Shown here one piece after another: positions 1 to 6,919 of a stretch of DNA of 10,150 nt. The number at the start of each line of letters is the position of its first letter. Positions within the stretch are counted from its first letter, which is position 1. Made by a program: the position numbers and the translations under genes. Origin of the DNA: an uncultured Bacteroidales bacterium (GTDB lineage: Bacteria; Bacteroidota; Bacteroidia; Bacteroidales; UBA932); NCBI GenBank assembly GCA_934667175.1, contig CAKULN010000077.1:1-10150 (forward strand), read 5' to 3'. Below the pieces are notes generated by a model. The model did not search any database and was not told where the DNA came from. It saw only the letters and a program-made list of their open reading frames with translations.

Positions 1-1349
1 TAAATTCCGTATTTCTTGAGCTTGCTGTAGAGGGTCGGGCGGCTGACGTTCAACGCCTTGGCCACCAGAGACATATTCCCTGAATATTTCTCCACGGCGG
101 CTCGGATTGCCTTTTCCTCGACCTCCTCCAATGTGGCCACTGACGGCTCGCTCCCTTCGACCAAAGTCTCGGACGGCAGTTGCAATTCCCTCTCTGTCAG
201 ATCTTTGCCCTCAGCGAGAATCACCGCTTTCTCGATGCAGTTCTGGAGTTCACGAATATTTCCGCTCCAGTGGCATTCCTTCAGTGCGGCCTTGGCTTCC
301 GGAGCGATTCCTTCCACCTCGCGATGGTACTTCTCGTCGAACCTTTTTATGAATATCTCCGCGAGCGGCACTATATCCTCCGGGCGCTCCCTCAGGGCCG
401 GCAGGTGGATGCTCATCGTGTTGATCCTGTAGAAGAGATCCTCCCGGAAAGTGCCTTCCTGCACCTTATGGCGCAGATCCATGTTCGTGGCGCAGACAAG
501 GCGGATGTCCACGTTGCGGGGTTTCGTGTCACCGACACGGGTGATCGTACGGTTCTGTAGAACCCTCAGAAGCTTTGCCTGAAGATGCAGAGGAATGTTA
601 CCGATCTCGTCCAGGAACAGGGTCCCGCCCTCGGCCAACTCGACCTTTCCGGCCTTGTCAGAGTAGGCGTCCGTGAAAGCTCCCTTGACGTGGCCGAAGA
701 GCTCGCTCTCGAAAAGGGTCTCCGGAATCGCCCCGGCATCGACGCTGACCATAGGACCGTTCCGCCTCTCGGAATGATTGTGTATCTCTCTGGCCAGAAG
801 GTCTTTGCCGGTTCCGTTCTCGCCTGTGATCAGCACAGTCGCATCCGTGGGGCCGATCTTCTCGATCGTCTTTTTGATCTCTGACATTGCCACTGACGTG
901 CCCCAGTACATCCCGGTCGGCCCGGTGGAATATTCATTTGACTGCTGATTGTCTTTCCGGTTCTCCGCCACCGCCCTTTCCAGCGTGGCGAGCAGTTTCT
1001 CGTTTTCCCACGGCTTCACGATGAAGTCGAACGCCCCTCTTTTCATCCCCTCGACCGCCAGCGAGATGTCGGCGTAGGCTGTGAACAACACCACCTTCTG
1101 GTTCGGGTTGTTGTTGCGTAACTCGCTGAGCCAGAAGAGTCCTTCGTTCCCCGTGTTGATGTCCGTGTTGAAATTCATGTCCAATAGGATCACGTCCGGT
1201 TGGAACGTGTTCACCGTGCTGATAAGCTGGGCAGGGGACGGCAGAATCTCCACTGCCTCGAACCGCATGGGCAACAGGATCTTCAACGCGGACCGTATCC
1301 CCGCATTGTCATCCACAACAAGCACTTTCCCGACTTTTTTCATATTCAT
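1..1349 (-). CDS. Sigma-54-dependent response regulator, NtrC family (3' end just off window)
   Basis: Two-component response regulator that, when phosphorylated, should use ATP to open promoters bound by sigma-54 RNA polymerase in the cytoplasm. Translated by eye, 449 codons lie in the window, ending ...SKLKKYGI; the next codon begins TA, so a stop probably falls at once beyond the edge. The receiver domain (about 6-125) has acidic pair D13/D14, phospho-acceptor D57, T90 and K112. The AAA+ domain (about 148-380) has Walker A GENGTGKD at 176-183, a GAFTGA loop reading GAFTDA at 223-228, Walker B GGTLFLDE at 241-248, and REDLFYRIN near 302-310. A Fis-type helix-turn-helix closes the protein (about 405-449, ALNVSRPTLYSKLKKYGI). 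Two ATGs compete, at 1349 and 1343; neither has a Shine-Dalgarno. It starts 9 bases after the PD40 gene stop, so the two are almost surely cotranscribed. A partner histidine kinase may lie beyond the left edge (inference). Confidence 0.95.
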   Translation of the reverse strand, partial: MNMKKVGKVLVVDDNAGIRSALKILLPMRFEAVEILPSPAQLISTVNTFQPDVILLDMNFNTDINTGNEGLFWLSELRNNNPNQKVVLFTAYADISLAVEGMKRGAFDFIVKPWENEKLLATLERAVAENRKDNQQSNEYSTGPTGMYWGTSVAMSEIKKTIEKIGPTDATVLITGENGTGKDLLAREIHNHSERRNGPMVSVDAGAIPETLFESELFGHVKGAFTDAYSDKAGKVELAEGGTLFLDEIGNIPLHLQAKLLRVLQNRTITRVGDTKPRNVDIRLVCATNMDLRHKVQEGTFREDLFYRINTMSIHLPALRERPEDIVPLAEIFIKRFDEKYHREVEGIAPEAKAALKECHWSGNIRELQNCIEKAVILAEGKDLTERELQLPSETLVEGSEPSVATLEEVEEKAIRAAVEKYSGNMSLVAKALNVSRPTLYSKLKKYGI

Positions 1350-1358
1350 TGGATTGGA

Positions 1359-3212
1359 TTATTCCGAGACGGACTCGGTGACGGAGATGTTCTCCGCGCC
1401 GGCGGCTTTCAAGGCGGCCATGAGGGCATCGACCTGAGACTTGTCATCGAACGGGCCGACAGTGAACACCACGGCTCCGACCTCTACGCTCTTGATAAGA
1501 TCTTTGTCTGAGTGCTCATGGATGGCGGCGATGGCCTGCTCGGACAGCGACTGGCCGTTCTCCGGGAAAATCTTGATCATGAACAGAGCCTTGACCTTGG
1601 ACTCAAGTTCTCTGGCTTTCCTCACGTTGATGATTTGACCATTCTGGAACGCATCGATCTGGGCGTCCCGGAATCCTCTGTTCTTCACCTTGTTCAGGTT
1701 TGAGAGAACGTCCTTGTAGGATCTGAACAGCCCGACCGAGTAAGCGTGTTTTCCGGAAGTCGTGATCCGTTCGAACACCGGGCTCAGGCCGTTGAGGTCG
1801 GCGACAGTGGCCTTCCTTCCAAGAGTGAATATCCTTATCTGATAGATGACGCCTTCCGGCAGGGTGTTGTTCTCGGCGAACCGCCCCTCCGGCAGGATCA
1901 TGAACGAGTAGTCGAAAGTAGGCTTCGGCTTCTTGATGTCCAGATGCAGTGCGGGACCATAGCTGTTCTTGGAGAAGGTGTAGCCCGATGATGCCCCTAC
2001 GATCTCCTTGTCGGCCTCGGCCTGAAGCTTCCGCGTGTCGATCACGATACCGTTGGCCAGAAAATCCATCTCGATGTTCTGAAGATCTTTCACCGCCGCG
2101 TTCAGGGTCGCGTTCAAGGTGGGCAGCATAAGTTCTTTGTCCGCGATCTCAGCCGATAGCCTGGCTTTCTCCTCGTCCGAGGCGGTGGCCAGTCCGGAGC
2201 GCATCTTGTCCAGATTCTTTCCGAACCTTGCGACGGAGTCCCGCAACGCTCTGACCTCGCGCATCTTCTCCATGTAGCGTCTGGTGCTTTCGTCCTGTCC
2301 AGCCTCATCAGGCACCGCGGCGTCGTTGTCGATTCTGGAATGGTCTCTTGCTGGATTGAGAGACGCCAGAGTCCTCAGTTCTCTTGCATCGTTGACCGCT
2401 TTGCGGACAGGCATGCTGTCATATTCAAGGACATAGAGAGTGACACTGTCGCGGCCGCACCCGCGGTTGGAGGCGAAGATGGAATATTTCCCGTCCTCTG
2501 TGTTGACGAAGAGGAAGTCGTCATATGGCGAGGAGTACGGAAATCCCATGTTCACAGGCATGTCCCAGTCGTTTGTCTCCTTGTTCCAATTCGAGACGTA
2601 GAGGTCATAACCTCCCATTCCGTACAGCCCTTTTGAAGCGAAGTAAAGTGATTGTCCGTCAGGGGAGAGCATAGGGTAGATCTCGTCGGATGAACTGGTC
2701 ATCTGTTCGTTGATCAGGGCCGGGACAGACCATAGTGAGTCGGTCAGATGTGTCACATAGATATTCCTGATGCCTTCCTCATCCTTGGCCGAGTAGTAGA
2801 TGTCTCTTGTCCCGTCAGGAATGTAGATGGCCCGTGAGAGATCGTCGCCTCCAAGTGAGTCGAGCTGGTTAGGAGCCTTTCTCCAGCTGTGGTCTTTCAG
2901 CGGGTAGAACAGGAAAAAGTCCTTGAGCGGGAATGTCTGTCTTGCCACCACGGTCGGCTGGCTGCAGAATCCCATCATGTTCAGTCCGTTCCTGGCCATC
3001 AGCTGCAGGTCCTCAGCTTTCGCCGAGGCTGTGGAGTCCAAGGCTTCGACCGCCGCCTCGCTGTATTTGACGGCCTCCGCGAAGTTGTAAGCCATTCTGC
3101 AGGAATCAGCCTTGATCATGAGCCGGGTCGGGGAGGCTTGTGCGAAAGCCTCGCCGGAAAGGATCATCTGCGCAAGCAGAGTGAATATGCCGATGAATAT
3201 TTTGTTCTTCAT
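1359..3212 (-). CDS. Secreted PD40 beta-propeller protein with coiled coil and SPOR-like C-terminus
   Basis: Envelope protein of unknown exact role, 617 residues from ATG at 3212. It opens with a Sec signal peptide (MKNKIFIGIF..., likely cleavage AFA|QA after residue 24; no lipobox cysteine). A short helical, TPR-like stretch follows (about 35-80). Next come at least three PD40/TolB-like blades: IYYSAKDEEGIRNIYV near 138-153, SPDGQSLYFASKGLYG near 183-198, and FASNRGCGRDSVTLYV near 246-261. Residues about 310-400 are charged and heptad-like, a probable coiled coil. The C-terminus holds one or two SPOR-like folds: YQIRIFTLG... to IINVRKA (about 457-533), and FMIKIFPENG... to the end (about 544-617). 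PD40 plus peptidoglycan-binding-type domains is a common Bacteroidota periplasmic design, so a cell-wall or outer-membrane role is inferred. The frame extends to a TTG at 3242, but that codon overlaps the predicted promoter and precedes the signal peptide, so the ATG is preferred. It leads an operon with the downstream sigma-54 activator. Confidence 0.85.
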   Translation of the reverse strand: MKNKIFIGIFTLLAQMILSGEAFAQASPTRLMIKADSCRMAYNFAEAVKYSEAAVEALDSTASAKAEDLQLMARNGLNMMGFCSQPTVVARQTFPLKDFFLFYPLKDHSWRKAPNQLDSLGGDDLSRAIYIPDGTRDIYYSAKDEEGIRNIYVTHLTDSLWSVPALINEQMTSSSDEIYPMLSPDGQSLYFASKGLYGMGGYDLYVSNWNKETNDWDMPVNMGFPYSSPYDDFLFVNTEDGKYSIFASNRGCGRDSVTLYVLEYDSMPVRKAVNDARELRTLASLNPARDHSRIDNDAAVPDEAGQDESTRRYMEKMREVRALRDSVARFGKNLDKMRSGLATASDEEKARLSAEIADKELMLPTLNATLNAAVKDLQNIEMDFLANGIVIDTRKLQAEADKEIVGASSGYTFSKNSYGPALHLDIKKPKPTFDYSFMILPEGRFAENNTLPEGVIYQIRIFTLGRKATVADLNGLSPVFERITTSGKHAYSVGLFRSYKDVLSNLNKVKNRGFRDAQIDAFQNGQIINVRKARELESKVKALFMIKIFPENGQSLSEQAIAAIHEHSDKDLIKSVEVGAVVFTVGPFDDKSQVDALMAALKAAGAENISVTESVSE

Positions 3213-3239
3213 TCTGAAAAAACTCGGTGAATGCGTCTG

Positions 3240-3247
3240 CAAAAATA
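3240..3247 (-). promoter_or_regulatory. Candidate -7 element for the PD40/response-regulator operon
   Basis: Read on the minus strand this is TATTTTTG, an exact match to the Bacteroidota -7 consensus TAnnTTTG. It lies 27 bases upstream of the ATG at 3212, leaving a leader of about 20-25 bases. No TTTG is seen 19-21 bases further upstream, so only half of the promoter is supported. It is divergent from, and close to, the secDF promoter. Confidence 0.4.
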
Positions 3248-3266
3248 AGAAATACTTGGCAGATAA

Positions 3267-3296
3267 TTTCTTTCTAAGAAAAAAATGCTAAATTTG
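3267..3296 (+). promoter_or_regulatory. Predicted secDF promoter, Bacteroidota sigma-70 type
   Basis: TAAATTTG at 3289-3296 matches the TAnnTTTG -7 consensus exactly. TTTC at 3267-3270, 18 bases upstream, is a one-mismatch version of the -33 TTTG. The predicted transcription start is near 3303, giving an A/T-rich leader of about 45 bases before the ATG at 3348, with no Shine-Dalgarno, as is usual in this phylum. Confidence 0.55.
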
Positions 3297-3347
3297 TACC
3301 CCTATTTTTATGCGCAAAAATTAAAACAATAAAATAAAGTTAAAATT

Positions 3348-6300
3348 ATGCAAAGTAAAGGTTGGATTAGGCTTGTCGCCATTCTGCTTGCGATCGCTTC
3401 CATTTGGCAGCTTTCCTTCACAGCGGTGACTTCCATCCAGGAAAAGAAAGCGGAGAAGTTCGCCGAGAATGCGGCTGTCGCTGCCCAGAATTCGGCTGCT
3501 TTCGCCCAGATTCCTGAAAATGACCAGGCTTACTATCTGGACTCTATCAGGAAAGAACAGAACAAGGTTTTCATTGATTCCATCTCTTCGAAGAAGGTCT
3601 TCCTTTGGAATACCTACAAGGAGTGCAAGGCCAAGGAGATCAACCTTGGTCTGGACCTCAAGGGTGGTATGAACGTCATGCTTCAGGTGCAGCTTGAGGA
3701 TCTTGTGAAGGCCATTTCAGGCAACAGCATGAACCCGGAGTTCCAAAAGGCTCTCGCCTTGGCCAAGGAGCGCAGTGTCAACTCCAGAGAGGACTACATC
3801 ACTCTTTTCGCCGACGCATGGAAAGAAGTGTCAAACGGTCAGAATCTCGCCCAGATCTTCGGTACATACGAGATGAAGGACAAGATCACCCCGGCTTCCT
3901 CTGACGCGGATGTCATCAGCGTCATCCGTGAGGAGGCCGAGAGCGCGGTGGCCAACTCTTTCAACGTTTTGAGAAGCCGTATCGACCGTTTCGGTGTGAC
4001 CCAGCCGTCCATCCAGAAACTTGGCAACAGCGGACGTATTCTCGTCGAGCTTCCTGGCGTCAAGGAGCCGGAGCGTGTGAGGAAGCTTCTTCAGGGAACC
4101 GCTTCCCTCGAATTCTGGGAGACCTATACCAATCAGGAACTTTCCGGCTATCTCGCCGAGGCCAACGCCAAGTTGGCTGAGATTCTTTCCGACGAGGCTG
4201 ACACTGCTTCCGCAGAGACTTCCGCTCAACCGGAGACCGTGGCGGAGAACGGAACGGACTCTCTTCTTAATTCTGAGATCGCCCAGAACCAGAACAACAC
4301 CGCCGGGTTGGACGCTTACAGAAAGGCCAACCCTCTTTTCGCGGTGCTTAGCCCTTCAGGATTCAACAATGCCTGCATCGGATTCGCCGCAGCGATCGAC
4401 ACCGCCAAGGTCAACAGGTATCTTTCAATGCCTCAGATCGCCGAGATATTCCCTGCCGAGTTCAAGCCGATGTGGTCTGTAAAGCCTTCCGAGTATGTTC
4501 AGGGTGACAACGTCTTCGAGCTTATCGCCATCAAGGCCACCTCAAGGGACGGCAAGGCGAAACTCGACGGTGGAGTGATCACCGATGCCCGTGTCGTTTA
4601 CGACCATGGCTCCAACGGCGAGCCTTCAGTCTCCATGACCATGAACGCCGAGGGTGCCAATGTCTGGGCCCGCATGACCAGCGACAACGTAGGCAAGTCC
4701 ATCGCCATCGTACTTGATGACATGGTATATTCTTATCCTAACGTCAATGGCGCGATCACAGGTGGCAGCTCCTCCATCACCGGACACTTCACTCCGGATG
4801 AGGCCACCGACCTTGTGAACGTCCTCAAATCAGGTAAGCTTCCGGCTCCTGCCACCATCATTCAGGAGCAGGTTGTCGGTCCTTCCCTCGGAGCCAAGTC
4901 GATCAACGCCGGTATGATCTCATTCGTCATCGCGTTCATCTTGGTTCTCGTCTACATGATCTTCTTCTATCAGGGCGCCGGTGTCGCCGCTGACATCGCC
5001 CTCCTTTGCAACGTGCTTCTCCTCTTCGGAGTCCTCGTCTCATTCGGAGCCGTCCTTACACTGCCTGGTATCGCCGGTCTCGTCCTGACGATGGGTATGG
5101 CCGTTGACGCCAACGTGATCATCTACGAGCGTATCAAGGAGGAACTTGCCGCAGGCAAGGGTCTGGGCAAGGCTGTGGCCGACGGTTACAAGAACGCCTA
5201 TTCCGCTATCATCGACGGTCAGGTGACCACCCTCCTTACCGGTATCGTCCTCTTCGTGTTCGGTTCCGGTCCAGTACAGGGCTTCGCCACCACATTGATC
5301 ATCGGTATCATCACTTCAGTCCTTACCTCTATCTTCATCACAAGACTTATCTTTGATGACCGCATCGAGAAGGGCAAGAGCATCGCGTTCGAGAACAACC
5401 TTACCAAGAACTTCCTCAAGAACACTCACTTTGACTTCATCGCCGCCCGTAAGTGGTCTTACATCATCTCCGGTGCTTTGATCGTCATCTCTGTTGTCTC
5501 CATCTTCACCAAGGGCTTCACCTATGGTGTTGACTTCACCGGTGGCCGTACCTATGTGGTTCGTTTCGACCAGCCTGTGACAGCTGAGCAGGTGCGTAGT
5601 GCGGCTGAGGTTGAGTTCGACGGTGCAGTCGAGGTCAAGCAGTTCGGTGGTGAGAGCCAGATGAAGATCACGACCCAGTACAAGAACGATCAGGAGTCAA
5701 CCGATGTTGACGCTGAGGTTGAGGCCAAGCTTTACAATGCTTTGAAGCCTTTCTTCGCCGAGACAGACATCACTCTTGACGAGTTCAAGTCAACGGTTGA
5801 CAATCCTAACGGTATCATCTCATCCGACAAGGTCGGCCCTACCATCGCCAACGACATGAAGAGAGACGCCATCATCGCGGTCATACTCTCACTGCTCGTG
5901 ATCTTCGCCTACATCGCCTTCCGTTTCAAGGGATGGACATGGGGCCTCGGTGGCGTGGTTTCACTTGCCCATACGGCCATCATCGTCATCGGCTTCTTCT
6001 CCCTGTTCTCAGGAATCCTGCCGTTCAACCTTGACGTTGACCAGACGTTCATCGCAGCCATCCTGACCATCATCGGTTACGCCATCAACGATAACGTGGT
6101 TATCTTCGACCGAATCCGTGAGTATAGGACCCTGCATCCGAACGTGGATGTCAGGACCAACACCAATCAGGCCATCAACGCCACGTTGACTCGTACAGTC
6201 AACACCTCTGTCTCCACTCTCGTCACCATGCTCGCCATCGCGATCTTCGGCGGAGAGTCCATCAGAGGTCTCGCTGTTGCCCTCATCCTTGGTATCTGCA

Positions 6301-6413
6301 TCGGTACTTACGCTTCCATCTTCATCGGTACACCTGTGATGTACGATGCCACGATCTGGAATCAGAAGCGCCTTGCCGCCAAGAATGGCACCGCCAAACC
6401 TTCAAAGAAATAA
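3348..6413 (+). CDS. secDF: Protein translocase subunit SecDF (fused SecD-SecF)
   Basis: Inner-membrane accessory of the SecYEG translocon. It uses the proton gradient to pull exported proteins out on the periplasmic side. At 1,021 residues it joins SecD and SecF in one chain, as is usual in Bacteroidota. The SecD half has an N-terminal membrane helix (about 8-28), the conserved GLDLKGG (101-107), a large periplasmic P1 domain, then five membrane segments (about 520-680). These include MGMAVDANVIIYERI, with D587 at the conserved proton-path position. The SecF half starts with a helix near 702-722, carries GVDFTGG (727-733), and has YAINDNVVIFDRIRE, with D915 matching the conserved SecF aspartate. 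Residues about 259-328 form an extra acidic, Asn/Gln/Ala-rich stretch in the P1 region. The ATG at 3348 is the first in frame after the predicted promoter and directly precedes the first membrane helix. It is monocistronic, with its own promoter and terminator. Confidence 0.98.
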   Translation: MQSKGWIRLVAILLAIASIWQLSFTAVTSIQEKKAEKFAENAAVAAQNSAAFAQIPENDQAYYLDSIRKEQNKVFIDSISSKKVFLWNTYKECKAKEINLGLDLKGGMNVMLQVQLEDLVKAISGNSMNPEFQKALALAKERSVNSREDYITLFADAWKEVSNGQNLAQIFGTYEMKDKITPASSDADVISVIREEAESAVANSFNVLRSRIDRFGVTQPSIQKLGNSGRILVELPGVKEPERVRKLLQGTASLEFWETYTNQELSGYLAEANAKLAEILSDEADTASAETSAQPETVAENGTDSLLNSEIAQNQNNTAGLDAYRKANPLFAVLSPSGFNNACIGFAAAIDTAKVNRYLSMPQIAEIFPAEFKPMWSVKPSEYVQGDNVFELIAIKATSRDGKAKLDGGVITDARVVYDHGSNGEPSVSMTMNAEGANVWARMTSDNVGKSIAIVLDDMVYSYPNVNGAITGGSSSITGHFTPDEATDLVNVLKSGKLPAPATIIQEQVVGPSLGAKSINAGMISFVIAFILVLVYMIFFYQGAGVAADIALLCNVLLLFGVLVSFGAVLTLPGIAGLVLTMGMAVDANVIIYERIKEELAAGKGLGKAVADGYKNAYSAIIDGQVTTLLTGIVLFVFGSGPVQGFATTLIIGIITSVLTSIFITRLIFDDRIEKGKSIAFENNLTKNFLKNTHFDFIAARKWSYIISGALIVISVVSIFTKGFTYGVDFTGGRTYVVRFDQPVTAEQVRSAAEVEFDGAVEVKQFGGESQMKITTQYKNDQESTDVDAEVEAKLYNALKPFFAETDITLDEFKSTVDNPNGIISSDKVGPTIANDMKRDAIIAVILSLLVIFAYIAFRFKGWTWGLGGVVSLAHTAIIVIGFFSLFSGILPFNLDVDQTFIAAILTIIGYAINDNVVIFDRIREYRTLHPNVDVRTNTNQAINATLTRTVNTSVSTLVTMLAIAIFGGESIRGLAVALILGICIGTYASIFIGTPVMYDATIWNQKRLAAKNGTAKPSKK

Positions 6414-6434
6414 TCTTTGACAAATGAATATGTG

Positions 6435-6467
6435 AAAGCGCTGACCCTTTGGGCCAGCGCTTTTTTT
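6435..6467 (+). terminator. Rho-independent terminator of secDF
   Basis: AAAGCGCTG (6435-6443) pairs with CAGCGCTTT (6455-6463). The stem continues inward, after one A/C mismatch, with CCC (6445-6447) against GGG (6451-6453) around a TTT loop. Seven T's (6461-6467) follow. It lies 21 bases after the secDF stop, so transcription should end here. Confidence 0.92.
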
Positions 6468-6563
6468 CGCTTCGCGCAATAGCCATTAACACCCCCAGTC
6501 ACTACGTGACAGCCCCGGTGGGGCATTGGGCAGCGTACTCCCCAAACCCCTTGTGTCGCTTCG
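6468..6563 (+). repeat. Direct repeat, copy 1 (96 bp, three small hairpins)
   Basis: This non-coding unit is nearly identical to the one at 6571-6664; positions 6492-6526 match it exactly over 35 bases. It contains hairpin GTCAC-TAC-GTGAC (6498-6510), hairpin GCCCC-GGT-GGGGC (6512-6524) and a third stem TTGGG (6526-6530) with CCCAA (6541-6545). It starts directly at the end of the secDF terminator T-run. Strand is arbitrary. The design resembles REP-type palindromic intergenic elements, but the family is not identified. Confidence 0.85.
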
Positions 6564-6580
6564 CGCTTCGCGCTTCGCGC
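6557..6580 (+). repeat. Heptamer CGCTTCG x3 at the repeat junction
   Basis: Three perfect tandem CGCTTCG units (6557-6563, 6564-6570, 6571-6577) plus a partial CGC join the two large repeats. The same heptamer begins copy 1 (6468-6474) and ends copy 2 (6658-6664), so it flanks every unit and could have served as microhomology for the duplication (inference). Confidence 0.8.
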
Positions 6581-6664
6581 AATAATCATTCAACCCCCAG
6601 TCACTACGTGACAGCCCCGGTGGGGCATGGGGACCGTATTCCCCAAACCCCTTGCGTCGCTTCG
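6571..6664 (+). repeat. Direct repeat, copy 2 (94 bp, three small hairpins)
   Basis: Second copy of the unit at 6468-6563, offset by 102-103 bases, with two single-base deletions and a few substitutions. The first two hairpins are unchanged. The third stem reads TGGGG (6628-6632) with CCCCA (6641-6645) where copy 1 has TTGGG/CCCAA, so pairing is kept although the sequence differs. Confidence 0.85.
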
Positions 6665-6919
6665 CTCCGATGTTCCTTGTGTTTCTGGGATTTTGTTCTA
6701 TGTGCGGCACGACATAGATTCATTCTATTTTCAGCTTCTTGACTGCATGGCATGTCCTGGGGAGGGGTTTCTTCGGGGGTATTGTCGATAAAATTTATGT
6801 TTCTTATGATTCTTATATGTTTCTTTGCGGATTATATCGTTTAGAATGACTAACTTGGTGCCGGATTCCAGAATGGATTCTGGGATTCAGGTGTTATACT
6901 GTCAAACTTAGCTTTAACT
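6665..6919. other. Spacer between repeats and Rpn-family gene
   Basis: No coding region is supported here. The stretch holds a 7-bp inverted repeat TCTATGT/ACATAGA (6697-6703 and 6712-6718, 8-base loop) and TATGTTTCTT twice, 20 bases apart (6796-6805 and 6816-6825). A palindrome at 6868-6883 is listed separately. The TATGTTTC copies are one base off the -7 consensus TAnnTTTG, but no good -33 partner was found, so the promoter of the following gene is unresolved. Confidence 0.5.
6868..6883. repeat. Palindrome CCAGAAT-GG-ATTCTGG
   Basis: A perfect 7-bp inverted repeat with a 2-base centre, imperfectly extendable on both sides, 36 bases upstream of the ATG at 6920. It could be an operator, a leader hairpin, or part of a dispersed repeat. 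The sequence alone does not decide. Confidence 0.6.

Noticed and set aside
3213..3242. N-terminal extension of the PD40 protein from a TTG at 3242
   Set aside because: The TTG lies within the candidate -7 box, and the ten extra residues precede a complete signal peptide beginning at the ATG at 3212.
3257..3272. Possible sigma-54 promoter (TGGCA...TTCTT) upstream of secDF
   Set aside because: The -24 GG is present, but the -12 GC is missing at the required spacing; the sigma-70 type boxes explain the region better.
6449..6742. Short open frames on both strands across the twin repeats
   Set aside because: Their peptides merely restate the repeat (for example APPGLSRSDWG twice) and follow a strong terminator; no coding signal.
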